A stretch of 64,000 nucleotides of DNA from Phytobacter ursingii (GTDB lineage: Bacteria; Pseudomonadota; Gammaproteobacteria; Enterobacterales; Enterobacteriaceae): the NCBI GenBank assembly GCA_901456055.1, contig CABDWT010000002.1, positions 1 through 64,000 of the forward strand. The letters are read 5' to 3'. The notes beneath the pieces were generated by a model. That model made no database searches, was not told where the DNA came from, and was given only the letters and a program-made list of their open reading frames with translations. The position numbers were made by a program, and so were the translations under genes. Shown one piece after another: positions 51,964 to 64,000 of the stretch. Numbering within the stretch: position 1 is the first letter of the stretch; each line of letters starts with the position of its first letter.

Positions 51964-52936
51964 ACGGGATGCATTCCTTGAGCAACTGCGCACAAGCGCA
52001 CGTGATATCGGCTTTTTTTACCTCATTAACCATGGCGTGAATGACGACCTGCAGCGTGCCGTTCAGCGCGAAGCCCGCCGCTTTTTTGCCCTCAGCGACA
52101 CGCAAAAACAGCAGGTGGCGATGATTAACTCCCCCCATTTTCGCGGCTACAACCGTGCGGCATCGGAAATCACCCGTGGCAAACCGGACTGGCGTGAACA
52201 GTTCGATATCGGTGCAGAAAGGCCGGAACTGCTGTTGAGCGACAGCGACCCACGCTGGCGGCGCTTGCAGGGCCCAAATTTATGGCCAGAGGAGCAGCCA
52301 GAACTGAAAACCACGTTACTCGACTGGCAAAAATCGATGACCGAGATGGCCATTGTGCTGCTGCGTGCCTTTGCCGAAGCCCTGCACCTGCCGGCTAACG
52401 CCTTCGACGCACTGTATGGCGACAAACCCAATGAACATATCAAGCTGATTCGCTATCCCGGCCAAGAGAGCACGCAAGGCAACCAGGGCGTAGGCGCGCA
52501 TAAGGATTCGGGGTTTCTGAGCTTCCTGCTCCAGGACGAGCAAAAAGGGCTGCAGGTTGAAGTCTCCCCCGATCGCTGGATCGACGCCGCACCGCTGCCA
52601 GGCAGTTTTGTCGTCAACATTGGCGAGTTGCTGGAACTGGCCACCAATGGCTATCTGCGCGCCACGGTACACCGCGTGGTCTCTCCACCCGCGGGGCAAG
52701 ATCGCCTGTCGATCGCTTTTTTCCTTGGCGCACAGCTGGATGCCGTGGTCCCCGTTTACGCCCTGCCGGAGGCGCTGGCGCGTGAAGCGCACGGGCCGGA
52801 GAGCGATCCGCACAATCCTCTTTTACGCGATGTTGGCTGGAACTACCTGAAAGGTCGCTTACGTTCTCACCCGGATGTCGCCGAGCGTTATTACCGCGAT
52901 GTACTGCGTGAGCGCAGTGAACAATTGATCGTTTGA
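51908..52936 (+). CDS. 2-oxoglutarate/Fe(II)-dependent oxygenase (isopenicillin-N-synthase-like)
   Basis: 342 residues. The DIOX_N region (PILNLAHYF...DIGFFYLINHGV) precedes the double-stranded beta-helix core with the iron ligands H198, D200 and H255 and the R266-x-S268 pair that holds the co-substrate. Followed after 27 bases by a MetQNI-like importer, so it probably oxidises what that importer brings in; a sulfur compound is the best guess given the MetQ family and the poly-cysteine leader. Real substrate unknown. Confidence 0.85.
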   Translation: MNATTLPILNLAHYFNPAERDAFLEQLRTSARDIGFFYLINHGVNDDLQRAVQREARRFFALSDTQKQQVAMINSPHFRGYNRAASEITRGKPDWREQFDIGAERPELLLSDSDPRWRRLQGPNLWPEEQPELKTTLLDWQKSMTEMAIVLLRAFAEALHLPANAFDALYGDKPNEHIKLIRYPGQESTQGNQGVGAHKDSGFLSFLLQDEQKGLQVEVSPDRWIDAAPLPGSFVVNIGELLELATNGYLRATVHRVVSPPAGQDRLSIAFFLGAQLDAVVPVYALPEALAREAHGPESDPHNPLLRDVGWNYLKGRLRSHPDVAERYYRDVLRERSEQLIV

Positions 52937-52963
52937 CATCATAACAACACAGGAAAATACATC

Positions 52964-53770
52964 ATGAAATATGCCGCGTTTAAACTGGCAGGGGTAGCGT
53001 TGTCTCTTTCTCTGGCCTGGGGTACTGCACAGGCAGAAGCGCTGCGCATCGCAGCAGACCCGGTTCCGCATGCGGAAATCCTTAATTACGTCAAAAAACT
53101 GGATCCGAAACTGGATATCAAAATCGTTGAGCTGACCAGCGGCGCAAATGCCAATGAATTGCTGGCGAGTGGCGATGTGGATGCCAACTATTTCCAGCAT
53201 GTGCCTTACCTGAAAAGCCAGGAAAAAGCGCTGGGTAAAACCTTTGCCGTCGCCGCCACGGTACACATCGAACCGCTGGGCATCTATTCGCATAAATACA
53301 AAGATTTTAAATCGGTACCGGAGGGTGCAACCGTCGCCGTTCCTAATAACGTCACCAACCTGAGCCGCGCGCTGTTCCTGCTGCAAAGCCAGGGGTTAAT
53401 CAAACTGGATGCGAAATTTACCGATCCGGCCAGCACGCTGGCGACGCCAAAAGATATCGTTGAGAACCCGAAACACTTGAAGATCCTCGAAGTGGAATCC
53501 CCGCAGATCCCACGTTCGCTGGATGATGTCGCCCTGGCGGTGATCAATGGCAACTACGCGCTGGAAGCCGGTTTGTCGCCCGCCAAAGACGCGCTGGGAC
53601 TGGAGAGCGCGGAACATAACCCGTATGCCAATATCCTGGTGACCAATCCGTCTCTGGCTAATGACCCACGCATTAAAGAACTGGCCAAAGACCTCACCTC
53701 CCCCCAGGTGGCAGAGTTTATTCGTAAAACCTACAACGGCTCGGTGATCCCGGTTGCTCCTCAGTCATGA
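52964..53770 (+). CDS. NlpA/MetQ-family substrate-binding protein
   Basis: 268 residues with a normal signal peptide (cleaved after AQA, about 24) and no lipobox, unlike MetQ itself. Family blocks [32 protein letters not shown], and [14 protein letters not shown] are present. Only loosely similar to SfbA at 4484. Its stop overlaps the ATPase start (ATGA). It likely binds a methionine-like or other organosulfur ligand. Confidence 0.88.
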   Translation: MKYAAFKLAGVALSLSLAWGTAQAEALRIAADPVPHAEILNYVKKLDPKLDIKIVELTSGANANELLASGDVDANYFQHVPYLKSQEKALGKTFAVAATVHIEPLGIYSHKYKDFKSVPEGATVAVPNNVTNLSRALFLLQSQGLIKLDAKFTDPASTLATPKDIVENPKHLKILEVESPQIPRSLDDVALAVINGNYALEAGLSPAKDALGLESAEHNPYANILVTNPSLANDPRIKELAKDLTSPQVAEFIRKTYNGSVIPVAPQS

Positions 53771-54558
53771 TTGAGATTGACGGGCTGAGTAAAACCTATG
53801 CCGGAACAGGCCGACCGGCGCTGAACAACGTGTCGCTGCATGTCCCTAAGGGGGCTATTTATGGCATCCTGGGCCGTAGCGGCGCGGGGAAAAGCACCTT
53901 AATCCGTTGTCTGAATCTGCTGGAGCGGCCCACTACGGGCCGCATCATCGTCAACGGCAGCGACATTACACAACTGGATAAAGCCGGTCTGCGTGAGCAC
54001 CGACTTCGCACAGGCATGATATTCCAGCATTTCAACTTGCTGCACGCGCGCACGGTGGCGGATAACGTCGCCGTTCCACTGGAAATCGCCGGCGTGCCAA
54101 AACCGCTGCGCCATGCGCGCGTAGAAGAGCTATTGCATCTGGTGGGTCTGAGCGATAAAGCCGATGCTTTTCCTTCGCAGCTTTCTGGTGGGCAAAAGCA
54201 GCGTGTCGGTATCGCGCGGGCGCTGGCGGCAAGGCCGGACGTGCTGTTGTGCGATGAAGCCACCAGCGCGCTGGATCCGGAAACTACCGCGTCTGTCCTG
54301 GCGCTGCTGGCTGACATTAACCAGAAACTAAATTTAACCATTGTCCTGATTACCCACGAACTGGACGTTGTAAAAACCCTCTGCGATCACGCTGCGTTGC
54401 TGGAAAACGGCGAAGTACGGGAGAGCGGGAAAATCGCCGATCTGCTGACTGCGCCGTGGTCAAAACTGCGCCATGCGCTATTACACGATCCCCAGGCTGA
54501 GCAGGATTTCCTTGCCCGCCACGGTTTTAACGGGAGGCCTTTATGCGGGGTAGCATGA
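53767..54558 (+). CDS. MetN-like ABC importer ATPase without regulatory domain
   Basis: 263 residues. Walker [10 protein letters not shown], the signature [15 protein letters not shown], Walker [13 protein letters not shown] and the switch ITHE are all present. The chain stops shortly after the ATPase fold, so it lacks the C-terminal NIL domain of MetN and SfbB; feedback inhibition by the transported ligand is therefore not expected. Note DEATS where most relatives have DEPTS. Confidence 0.9.
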   Translation: MIEIDGLSKTYAGTGRPALNNVSLHVPKGAIYGILGRSGAGKSTLIRCLNLLERPTTGRIIVNGSDITQLDKAGLREHRLRTGMIFQHFNLLHARTVADNVAVPLEIAGVPKPLRHARVEELLHLVGLSDKADAFPSQLSGGQKQRVGIARALAARPDVLLCDEATSALDPETTASVLALLADINQKLNLTIVLITHELDVVKTLCDHAALLENGEVRESGKIADLLTAPWSKLRHALLHDPQAEQDFLARHGFNGRPLCGVA

Positions 54559-55214
54559 GTTGGGAAGATCTCTGGCCGCTGCTGCTCAACGGCACGCTGG
54601 AGACAGTATACATGGTGGCCCTGGCGTCGCTGTTTACCGTGCTGATCGGCCTGCCGCTGGGCGTCATTCTGTTTCTTTCTCGCCGTAATGGCCTGTTTCC
54701 CCTGCCACGCGTTAATGCGCTGCTGGGGGCTGTCGTCAATTTTGGCCGTTCGTTACCCTTCATCGTACTGCTGATAGCGCTCATTCCCTTCACCCGACTG
54801 CTGATCGGCACCACCCTTGGCAGCACTGCCGCAATCGTGCCTATCACCCTTGGCGCGTTCCCTTTCTTTGCACGACTGACGGAAAGCGCGTTGGACGAGG
54901 TGGATTACGGACGCATCGAAGCCATTTTGTCGATGGGCGGTAACGTCTGGCATGTGATTGCGAAAGCCCTGCTGCCGGAAGCGCTGCCAACGCTACTCGC
55001 GGGGATCACACTTACGGTAGTGATGCTGATTGGTTTCTCATCCATGGCGGGCGTTATTGGCGGTGGCGGACTGGGCGATCTCGCTATCCGCTATGGCTAT
55101 CAGCGTTTTAACGATCAAGTGATGGTGGGTACCGTGGTGATTTTACTGGCCATGGTGCAAGGGGTGCAGATGGCTGGCGATCGCCTGGTGCGCCGACTGG
55201 CGCACCGACGGTAG
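54543..55214 (+). CDS. MetI-like ABC importer permease
   Basis: 223 residues with about five spans, the coupling loop [22 protein letters not shown] and the block [21 protein letters not shown]. The start at 54543 is chosen for GGGAGG at 54532-54537; a second ATG at 54555 forms an ATGA overlap with the ATPase stop and is possible. Last gene of the operon; one base separates it from the convergent PTS gene. Confidence 0.9.
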   Translation: MRGSMSWEDLWPLLLNGTLETVYMVALASLFTVLIGLPLGVILFLSRRNGLFPLPRVNALLGAVVNFGRSLPFIVLLIALIPFTRLLIGTTLGSTAAIVPITLGAFPFFARLTESALDEVDYGRIEAILSMGGNVWHVIAKALLPEALPTLLAGITLTVVMLIGFSSMAGVIGGGGLGDLAIRYGYQRFNDQVMVGTVVILLAMVQGVQMAGDRLVRRLAHRR

Positions 55215-55215
55215 C

Positions 55216-56583
55216 TTACCCCGCTGCGTCTTTGCCGACCAGCACGGAGGTCAGCAGGAAGGAGAGCACCAGCGCCATCGCCACGCCTGAGAGCGCAAAG
55301 ACGAAGTACGGGCCAATGTACGCAGGCAGACTAAAGATGCTCGACAAAATGTAGCCATACAACCGTACGCCAAAGAAGGCAATAAACGCAGAGGCCAGGG
55401 AACTGGCCACCGTGGCGGCAATAAACGCCTTTTTGTAACGCGTCAGGACACCAAACAGAGCGGGTTCCGTAATGCCCAACAGCGCGGAAATCGCCGCCGA
55501 CAGGGTCACCGTTCTGTCCTGACGGTTTTTACTTATCCGCCAGATGGCGAATGTCGAGCCAGCAATCGCCATATTCGCCATAAACATCATTGGCATCAGC
55601 ATGTCGTAGCCATGTTCACTGAAGTTTTGCAGAGCGATGGGCGTCATAGCATGATGCATACCGGTCAGAATGGCAACCGGACGAATGGCCCCCACCACCA
55701 GCCCGGCAAAACTGGCTGAAATACCAAAAAGTCCCTGAATAAAGAAGGCTAGCGCTTTCCCCAACCAAATCCCAATCGGCCCGATAATCACCAGCGCCGC
55801 CAGCGCCCCGAGGAATAAGGTCAACGTAGGCGTGAAGACCGTCTTTAATACGTCAGGCATTATCCTGTCCACACAGCGGTGGATATAGCTCAGCGCCAGA
55901 ATAGAGAAGATGACCGGAATCACGCTCGAGGCATAGTTAAACACCGAAACCGGTAGCGCGTTGAGTAGCCAGAAGGCGCTCACCGCCCCTTCCTGATGCG
56001 CCGCCAACGCTTTTGCTGCATCGATCAGTGAGGGATACATCAGACAGGCTGCAACTGCCGCCGCCAGATATTCATTGGTCTTGAAAATTTTTGCCGCCGA
56101 GACGGCCAGGAAAAACGGCAGGAAATAAAAGACACCGCTGGCGATCAAATCAATCACCACCACAGTATCGCTTTTTGCCGAAACTACTTTCAGTGCTATC
56201 AGCCCGGCCAGCAGACCTTTAATCATCCCGGCACCGGCAATCGCAGGCACGATAGGGCCAAACACGCCGGATACAGTATCCATAAACATCGAGACCAGGC
56301 TTTTACGCCCTTTGGTATGCGTCTCGCCTTGCGGGGCTTTTCCCAGCACCGTCAGCATGTGCTCATACCAGCTATTGACCTTCGGCCCGATAACAATCTG
56401 AAACTGGTCGCTTTGCAGTTGCGCTCCCAGAACCCCTGGCAATGCCTTAATGGCGCTCTGATCGACTTTATTATCATCAACCAGATCAAAACGTAAGCGC
56501 GTCATGCAGTGCCAGACATTATTGATATTATCCTGTCCACCCACCAGACGAATAATATTGGTGATGGCTTCTTGCGTCCCCAT
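55216..56583 (-). CDS. PTS EIIBC component, beta-glucoside/sucrose family
   Basis: 455 residues. The EIIB domain has the phosphorylated C26 in NNVWHCMTRLRF; the EIIC domain has about ten spans with the ATGITEP-type motif (GITEPALFGV) and GMHHAMTP. There is no EIIA domain, so it should use Crr (EIIA-Glc) or another EIIA encoded elsewhere. It diverges from a sugar-acid dehydratase gene; the pair plausibly shares control by the GntR protein at 58061. Substrate unknown. Confidence 0.88.
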   Translation of the reverse strand: MGTQEAITNIIRLVGGQDNINNVWHCMTRLRFDLVDDNKVDQSAIKALPGVLGAQLQSDQFQIVIGPKVNSWYEHMLTVLGKAPQGETHTKGRKSLVSMFMDTVSGVFGPIVPAIAGAGMIKGLLAGLIALKVVSAKSDTVVVIDLIASGVFYFLPFFLAVSAAKIFKTNEYLAAAVAACLMYPSLIDAAKALAAHQEGAVSAFWLLNALPVSVFNYASSVIPVIFSILALSYIHRCVDRIMPDVLKTVFTPTLTLFLGALAALVIIGPIGIWLGKALAFFIQGLFGISASFAGLVVGAIRPVAILTGMHHAMTPIALQNFSEHGYDMLMPMMFMANMAIAGSTFAIWRISKNRQDRTVTLSAAISALLGITEPALFGVLTRYKKAFIAATVASSLASAFIAFFGVRLYGYILSSIFSLPAYIGPYFVFALSGVAMALVLSFLLTSVLVGKDAAG

Positions 56584-56663
56584 AAATGCTCCCGCAGGAA
56601 TATTGTCGTTTTAATATCTGTAAACAAGGGTAGAGAAAGAGAGAAAACTAAACAAACCAATAA

Positions 56664-56685
56664 AACATGATACACATCACAAACC
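56664..56685. promoter_or_regulatory. Probable CRP site between the PTS and dehydratase genes
   Basis: On the minus strand TGTGA-TGTGTA-TCATG matches one CRP half-site fully and the other in three of five bases. It lies 81 bp upstream of the PTS start in an AT-rich 276-base divergent gap (56584-56859). Catabolite control would suit a PTS sugar operon. Confidence 0.5.
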
Positions 56686-56859
56686 ACCAACACCAAGCAA
56701 TGAAAATGACATAAAACGTAAAATTGGTATGGTTTTTAATTAAATTAAAAAAGAATAACTGACCAAAAAATTTATAAAAAAACGGTTTACCTCGATGCAA
56801 AATTAAGGGGATGATAATACCCATTCCTGCATATCACTTCGCTGTAAAGGAGTCTCCTG

Positions 56860-58059
56860 GTGACGCCAACCTTCATTAAAAATATCGAATGTTTTATCAC
56901 TCGCCCCGACAGACATAATCTGATTACCGTACGGGTGACCACCGATAAAGGCATCAGCGGTCACGGCTGTGCGACATTCCAGCAGCGCCCGCTGGCAGTC
57001 AAAACTATGGTCGATGAGTACCTGAAACCGTTGTTGATCGGACGTGATGCCAACCATATCGAAGACCTCTGGCAAATGATGAACGTCAATGCCTACTGGC
57101 GAAATGGACCCGTGATGAATAACGCCATCTCCGGCGTGGACATGGCGCTGTGGGATATCAAAGGTCAATTGGCTGGTATGCCGCTTTATCAACTGCTGGG
57201 CGGCCAATCACGGGATGCCATCGCCGCTTACAGCCATGCCAGTGGTGAAACGCTGGAGGAGCTCTTCACCAGCGTAGACCGCCTGCGCGAACAGGGCTAT
57301 CGCCATATTCGCTGCCAGCTGGGTTTTTACGGCGGCACGCCTGCGCAATTACATACGCCGGAAAACCCCACCCCAGGCGCCTGGTTCGATCAGCAAGAGT
57401 ACATGGACAACACCGTCGCTATGTTCAGGGTGCTACGGGAAAAATACGGCTTCGGGCTGCATATTCTGCATGACGTACATGAACGTCTTTTCCCCCAGCA
57501 GGCAATACAACTGGCGAAGCAGCTTGAGCCGTATCAGCCTTATTTCATTGAAGATATTTTACCGCCGCAGCAGAGTGCCTGGCTTGAACAGGTACGCCAG
57601 CATAGTTGTGTGCCGCTGGCGATGGGGGAACTCTTTAATAATCCGGCCGAATGGCATGATGTGATAGTGAACCGGCGCATCGATTTTATTCGCTGCCATA
57701 TATCGCAAATCGGCGGCATTACCCCGGCGTTAAAACTGGCCGTGCTGTGTCAGGCCTTTGGCGTACGCCTTGCCTGGCATGGCCCGGGCGATATGTCCCC
57801 TATTGGGGTCGCGGTGAATACACATCTTAATATTCATCTGCATAACGCGGCCATTCAGGAGTATATTCCGCGCTCCACAGAAACCGACAAGGTCTTTCCC
57901 GGGGCGCCGGTGGTAAAAGAGGGGTTTGTCTATGCGCCGAAAACGCCAGGCATCGGTGTGACCTTTAACGAAGAGGAAGGCAAACGCTACCCGGTGGTTT
58001 ACCGCCCACACGAATGGACGCAAAGCCGCCTGCCGGATGGCGCAATCCACACACCGTAA
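56860..58059 (+). CDS. Mannonate-dehydratase-family enolase-superfamily protein (RspA-like)
   Basis: 399 residues. The barrel domain has metal ligands at D205 (HDVHER), E231 (FIEDILPP) and E257 (MGELFN), the likely base H207, and H307 in WHGPGDMSP. Spacing follows ManD enzymes, which dehydrate D-mannonate or D-gluconate to 2-keto-3-deoxygluconate; some members are nearly inactive. Translation starts at GTG 56860 after AAAGGAG. Neighbours are a divergent PTS permease and a convergent GntR regulator, which suggests sugar or sugar-acid use. Confidence 0.87.
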   Translation: MTPTFIKNIECFITRPDRHNLITVRVTTDKGISGHGCATFQQRPLAVKTMVDEYLKPLLIGRDANHIEDLWQMMNVNAYWRNGPVMNNAISGVDMALWDIKGQLAGMPLYQLLGGQSRDAIAAYSHASGETLEELFTSVDRLREQGYRHIRCQLGFYGGTPAQLHTPENPTPGAWFDQQEYMDNTVAMFRVLREKYGFGLHILHDVHERLFPQQAIQLAKQLEPYQPYFIEDILPPQQSAWLEQVRQHSCVPLAMGELFNNPAEWHDVIVNRRIDFIRCHISQIGGITPALKLAVLCQAFGVRLAWHGPGDMSPIGVAVNTHLNIHLHNAAIQEYIPRSTETDKVFPGAPVVKEGFVYAPKTPGIGVTFNEEEGKRYPVVYRPHEWTQSRLPDGAIHTP

Positions 58060-58060
58060 A

Positions 58061-58777
58061 TCAGCCGTCGCCTTTGCGAAAGGCAAGGTTTTCCCGGTTA
58101 TGCGGGATGACATAGGTGCAGGTATAGTTAATGTCGATGATATCGCTGATTTCGTACACCCTGCCGCCTTCCAGGATCCCGCGATTACTGATGTGCATAG
58201 CCGGGCTGCCTTTTTTACAGCCCAGCAGCGCCGCCTGTTCACGGCTAACATTCACGGCACGGTAGGTCGTCAGCATATGTGAGATCTGATACCCCTTGCC
58301 TAAGACATACTGTTGCAGTGAGCTCTCAATGATCTGTTGGTTCAGATCGGCAAAATCAGCAGCAGGCATACGCGAGATTTCAATTTGTACGGCCTCTTCA
58401 TCCACAAAACGTAGTCGACAAAATTGCCAGATAAAGCTCTCTTCCGTCAGCCCAAAGATCTGCTGTTCATCGCGATCGGGACGTTTCTTATGCAGGCTGA
58501 TCAGACGAAACCGGATCTGATCGAAACGCTTTTCAGTGATGGAGTTGTAAACCAGTGGGTTGTTGCGCGCCTGCTCGTTAATCCAGATCCCGGAACCTTG
58601 TACGATCCGCACGATGCCGATACTCGCCAGCTTTTCGACCGCCTGGCGGATGGTAAAACGGGAGACGCCATACTCTTCGGCTAACTGCCTTTCAGGGGGA
58701 AGTTTGCGCGGCCCGGATTCGTTATTTTGATAAATTTTACTTAAGAGATCCTGCGTCACAAATTCTTTTTTCTTCAT
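58061..58777 (-). CDS. GntR/HutC-family regulator with UTRA domain
   Basis: 238 residues. The N-terminal winged helix (PPERQLAEEYGVSRFTIRQAVEKLASIGIV) is followed by a UTRA ligand-binding domain typical of PTS and sugar regulators such as TreR and FrlR. It ends one base from the dehydratase stop. A perfect palindrome GTGTTATAACAC lies 36 bases upstream of its start and may be its own operator. Probable local repressor of the PTS and dehydratase genes. Confidence 0.88.
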   Translation of the reverse strand: MKKKEFVTQDLLSKIYQNNESGPRKLPPERQLAEEYGVSRFTIRQAVEKLASIGIVRIVQGSGIWINEQARNNPLVYNSITEKRFDQIRFRLISLHKKRPDRDEQQIFGLTEESFIWQFCRLRFVDEEAVQIEISRMPAADFADLNQQIIESSLQQYVLGKGYQISHMLTTYRAVNVSREQAALLGCKKGSPAMHISNRGILEGGRVYEISDIIDINYTCTYVIPHNRENLAFRKGDG

Positions 58778-58812
58778 CCCTGCAATTCCTGAAAGAAATC
58801 AAACATTGACGC

Positions 58813-58824
58813 GTGTTATAACAC
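58813..58824. promoter_or_regulatory. Palindrome upstream of the GntR gene, possible operator
   Basis: GTGTTATAACAC is perfectly symmetric and contains GT-TATA-AC, in line with the GT...AC half-sites of HutC-type GntR operators. It sits between the divergent gntR-like gene and pdeB. I did not find the same palindrome in the PTS-dehydratase gap. Confidence 0.45.
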
Positions 58825-58876
58825 TTGCTGGTCTCAAATACGCTTGTTTCTCAGTATCAAACAGGGATTTTTGGTC

Positions 58877-60436
58877 ATGACAAACCGACGATTAGTTAGC
58901 CTTATTACAGGTATACTGCTGTTCGCCGTTCTCTTGCCGGTGGCTTTAAGCGTCTGGCTGGCGCATCGCCAGGCTGAAGAGTCGTTTATGAACGAACTCA
59001 ATACTTTCTCCGCATTAGTAAAAATGCGCGCTGACCGCGTGGTGAGTCAGGGGAAAACAGCCTTGCGCCAGCTGGAAACTTACGATGGTATTACGTGTAG
59101 CCAGGATCACCTTCTGGCTATGCGACGTATCTCTTATACATTCCGTTATGTCCAGGAGGTCATTTACCTCGAAGGAACGGTCCCGCTTTGCTCGTCCCTG
59201 GAGAGAAACAGCAGCAGCGCGCCCTTTCCCGCGCCGCAAAGGGTAACTAAAGATGGCTTTCGCGCCTGGCTGACCAGCCATAACGATTTGGGCCTGACGC
59301 GTGCAATGGTCGGTCTTGGTACGCGTCGCTATATCGTGATTACCGACCCACTCTCTTTTATCGATGTGCTCTCCTATGGCCCATGGCCTATTAATATTGC
59401 GCTGGTCGGGACGAACAGCGGACGGGTGATTGCCAGCAGTCGCACGCTGGATCCGGATATGCTAAAGCAGATTGACCTCCATACGCCCACCCAAAAGCTT
59501 ATCGGCGGCGAAGCGTGGAATACGTTGCAGGAGCCCGAGCTGGGGGTAACTATTATTACCTGGGCGTCGCTGACACCGCTTAAGGAGAGCTGGCACCGAT
59601 TATTGATCATCTGGGTGCCTGTTGGTCTGCTGCTGAGCCTGGTGCTGGCCTTCTTTTTATTGCGCATGCTGCGCCGTCTGCAGTCACCGCAACACCGAAT
59701 GCAGGACGCCATTCGCGCACGAGAAATTGAGATGTTCTACCAGCCGATCGTGACGCTGGCTGACGGGAAAATTGTCGGTGCGGAAGCGCTGGCCCGCTGG
59801 CGACAAGCAGATGGCAGCTTCCTCGCGCCGGACACCTTCATTCCCCTGGCAGAACAAACGGGGCTGATGCCACAACTGACCAAAGTGATCATCGAAAAAG
59901 TCTTTGAGGATATGGGACCCTGGCTACAGAAAAACCCGGATCTGCATGTTTCTATTAACCTTGAGCCTTCCGATCTTTTAACCCTGACGCTTCCGGCGCA
60001 ATTACAGCAACTGAGCAATGACTGGCACATTTCGCCGTCACAAATCGCGCTGGAAGTGACCGAACATGGTTTTGCCGATCCCACGACCTGTATGCCCACC
60101 ATTACAGCATTACGTGCGGCCGGACATGCCATCTATATCGACGATTTTGGTACGGGTTACTCCAGCCTCAGCTATCTGCAAAATCTGGATGTCGACATTA
60201 TTAAAATCGACAAATCCTTTGTGGATGCGCTGGAATACAAAAACATGACTACGCATATCATCGAAATGGCCAAAGCGTTAAAGCTGGCGATGGTTGCCGA
60301 GGGTATCGAGACCGAAGGGCAACTCAAATGGCTTAGCGAACATGGCGTGCAGTACGGTCAGGGCTGGCTATACAGCAAAGCCCTGCCCAAAGACGCGTTT
60401 TTGTGCTGGGCAGAAAGTAACCGGGATATTTCCTGA
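58877..60436 (+). CDS. pdeB: Cyclic-di-GMP phosphodiesterase PdeB (YlaB)
   Basis: 519 residues (E. coli 516). A membrane span (about 7-26), a periplasmic CSS-motif domain (with cysteines in GITCSQDH and VPLCSSLE), a second span near 250 and a C-terminal EAL domain. EAL motifs FYQPIVTLADGKIVGAEALARW, DDFGTGYSSLSYLQ and KIDKSFVD are intact, so it should hydrolyse c-di-GMP to pGpG, with activity set by the redox state of the CSS cysteines. The start at 58877 matches the E. coli opening. Confidence 0.95.
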   Translation: MTNRRLVSLITGILLFAVLLPVALSVWLAHRQAEESFMNELNTFSALVKMRADRVVSQGKTALRQLETYDGITCSQDHLLAMRRISYTFRYVQEVIYLEGTVPLCSSLERNSSSAPFPAPQRVTKDGFRAWLTSHNDLGLTRAMVGLGTRRYIVITDPLSFIDVLSYGPWPINIALVGTNSGRVIASSRTLDPDMLKQIDLHTPTQKLIGGEAWNTLQEPELGVTIITWASLTPLKESWHRLLIIWVPVGLLLSLVLAFFLLRMLRRLQSPQHRMQDAIRAREIEMFYQPIVTLADGKIVGAEALARWRQADGSFLAPDTFIPLAEQTGLMPQLTKVIIEKVFEDMGPWLQKNPDLHVSINLEPSDLLTLTLPAQLQQLSNDWHISPSQIALEVTEHGFADPTTCMPTITALRAAGHAIYIDDFGTGYSSLSYLQNLDVDIIKIDKSFVDALEYKNMTTHIIEMAKALKLAMVAEGIETEGQLKWLSEHGVQYGQGWLYSKALPKDAFLCWAESNRDIS

Positions 60437-60628
60437 GTTTGTTACCTCTTACACGGGGTTACGCATGGCGATAGCGCAATGCAAAAGCCATTCTCGCCGC
60501 TGCATGATGTGCGCCATTGATTGGCCCCTGCCGACGTGGCTGCATATCCCGCTCGCCGGAAGGGGAGTGTTTCGTATTGCTGGCGATGTTATCTGCCGCA
60601 AGGCATTATTTATCCCGGTGCCTGAGGA
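60437..60628. other. Gap between pdeB and ybaA
   Basis: 192 bases with a plus-strand open frame of 65 codons from 60465 that runs into ybaA on the opposite strand. It has no ribosome-binding site and I do not count it as a gene. In E. coli the 4.5S RNA gene (ffs) lies near ybaA; no such RNA is seen here. Confidence 0.4.
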
Positions 60629-60982
60629 TTATTCATCCAGTAACGGGGCAAAGCCGCCATAAATCATGCGCTTGCTATCAAAAGGCATTTCGTCTCCCAG
60701 CTCACGCATCCGGGGATCAGCCATCATTTTTTGATTAGCGGCATCCCGAACTTCTTTAGACGGATATTCAATCCAGCTAAACACCACCTCTTCATGATCT
60801 TCTGCTTTTACCGCACGGCGAAAGTCGGTGAAATTTCCGGTCGGAACATCGTCCGCCCAGCACTCGACAATCCGCGTTGCGCCAAACGCTTTAAACAGCG
60901 GGGCGGCCCTGGCCGCGAGTTGCAAATAAGCCTCCTTTTTATCTGCTGGAACCGCCACCACGAACCCGTCGACATACTTCAT
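60629..60982 (-). CDS. ybaA: DUF1428 protein YbaA
   Basis: 117 residues, the E. coli length and highly similar (MKYVDGFVVAVPADKK opening, KRMIYGGFAPLLDE end). A small alpha/beta-barrel protein of unknown function. The start at 60982 excludes a 26-codon in-frame extension that contains the lacZ-side hairpin. It lies 62 bases downstream of lacZ on the same strand. Confidence 0.94.
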   Translation of the reverse strand: MKYVDGFVVAVPADKKEAYLQLAARAAPLFKAFGATRIVECWADDVPTGNFTDFRRAVKAEDHEEVVFSWIEYPSKEVRDAANQKMMADPRMRELGDEMPFDSKRMIYGGFAPLLDE

Positions 60983-61005
60983 GAGTGAGTCTCCGAAGTG
61001 AACCG

Positions 61006-61027
61006 CGCAGCGGGACGATTCCCGCTG
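61006..61027 (-). terminator. Hairpin between lacZ and ybaA
   Basis: GCAGCGGGA pairs with TCCCGCTGC around a four-base loop, 18 bases after the lacZ stop. There is no T-run, so it is a weak terminator at most. Confidence 0.5.
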
Positions 61028-61044
61028 CGTCTGGCTCATTAAGT

Positions 61045-64000
<2,956 letters not shown>

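Noticed and set aside
56700-56859. GntR operator in the PTS-dehydratase gap
   Set aside because: Only weak TTGGT...ACCAA symmetry was found, too far apart to be convincing; the palindrome at 58813 has no clear match here.
60437-60628. 4.5S RNA gene (ffs), expected near ybaA from E. coli
   Set aside because: The conserved core of 4.5S RNA is not present in this gap; it may lie beyond the window.
60465-60662. 65-codon plus-strand frame with several cysteines after pdeB
   Set aside because: No ribosome-binding site, and its second half is the complement of the ybaA 3' end. The cysteine content is scattered, unlike the run in the 51835 ORF.

Overview
The window is chromosomal DNA of a member of the Enterobacteriaceae. 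Gene order from ybbP through tesA, ybbO, cnoX, qmcA, cueR, copA, ybaP, ybaK, ushA, fsr, ybaL, gsk, aes, hemH, adk, htpG, recR, ybaB, dnaX, apt, ybaN, priC, ybaM, mscK, acrRAB, tomB, hha, maa and ylaC follows the E. coli/Salmonella backbone, and most proteins look close to their E. coli counterparts. The SfbABC-like operon next to ybbP recalls Salmonella, while the diverged Aes and ChiX, a lacZ beside ybaA and the accessory block near pdeB point to a Citrobacter/Enterobacter/Leclercia-type genome. I cannot fix the genus.

Layout. 1-2750 is a mobile patch: an IS481-family element and an IS110-family, IS621-like element, the latter inserted in a REP sequence and carrying a recognisable bridge RNA. 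2758-6776 holds an SfbABC/MetNIQ-type ABC importer and an outer-membrane porin. 6960-13821 is the ybbPA / tesA-ybbO-cnoX / qmcA-ybbJ backbone, with fetAB missing between cnoX and qmcA. 13844-16671 is an uncharacterised pair of exported proteins (TPR-like plus DUF3142-like) between ybbJ and cueR. 16661-48450 is conserved core: copper efflux (cueR-copA with an intact MerR-type promoter), nucleotide salvage (ushA, gsk, adk, apt), haem (hemH), chaperone (htpG), replication and repair (dnaX with its programmed frameshift, recR, priC), mechanosensation (mscK), multidrug efflux (acrRAB) and Hha/TomB. The sRNA ChiX lies between ybaP and ybaK.

48995-58777, between ylaC and pdeB, is an accessory block: a divergent MocR regulator/acetyltransferase pair; the zinc-free ribosomal proteins rpmE2-rpmJ2 under a Zur-type box; a 2OG-Fe(II) oxygenase-MetQNI-like operon preceded by a short ORF with three consecutive cysteine codons and a good ribosome-binding site; and a sugar module of PTS EIIBC, mannonate-dehydratase-like enzyme and GntR regulator. 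pdeB, ybaA and a lacZ cut by the window end follow.

The two observations most worth following are the IS621-like element, whose bridge-RNA guides match both its own ends and its REP insertion site, and the poly-cysteine leader ORF upstream of the probable sulfur-scavenging operon. All functional calls come from reading motifs and from remembered family members; no search was run.
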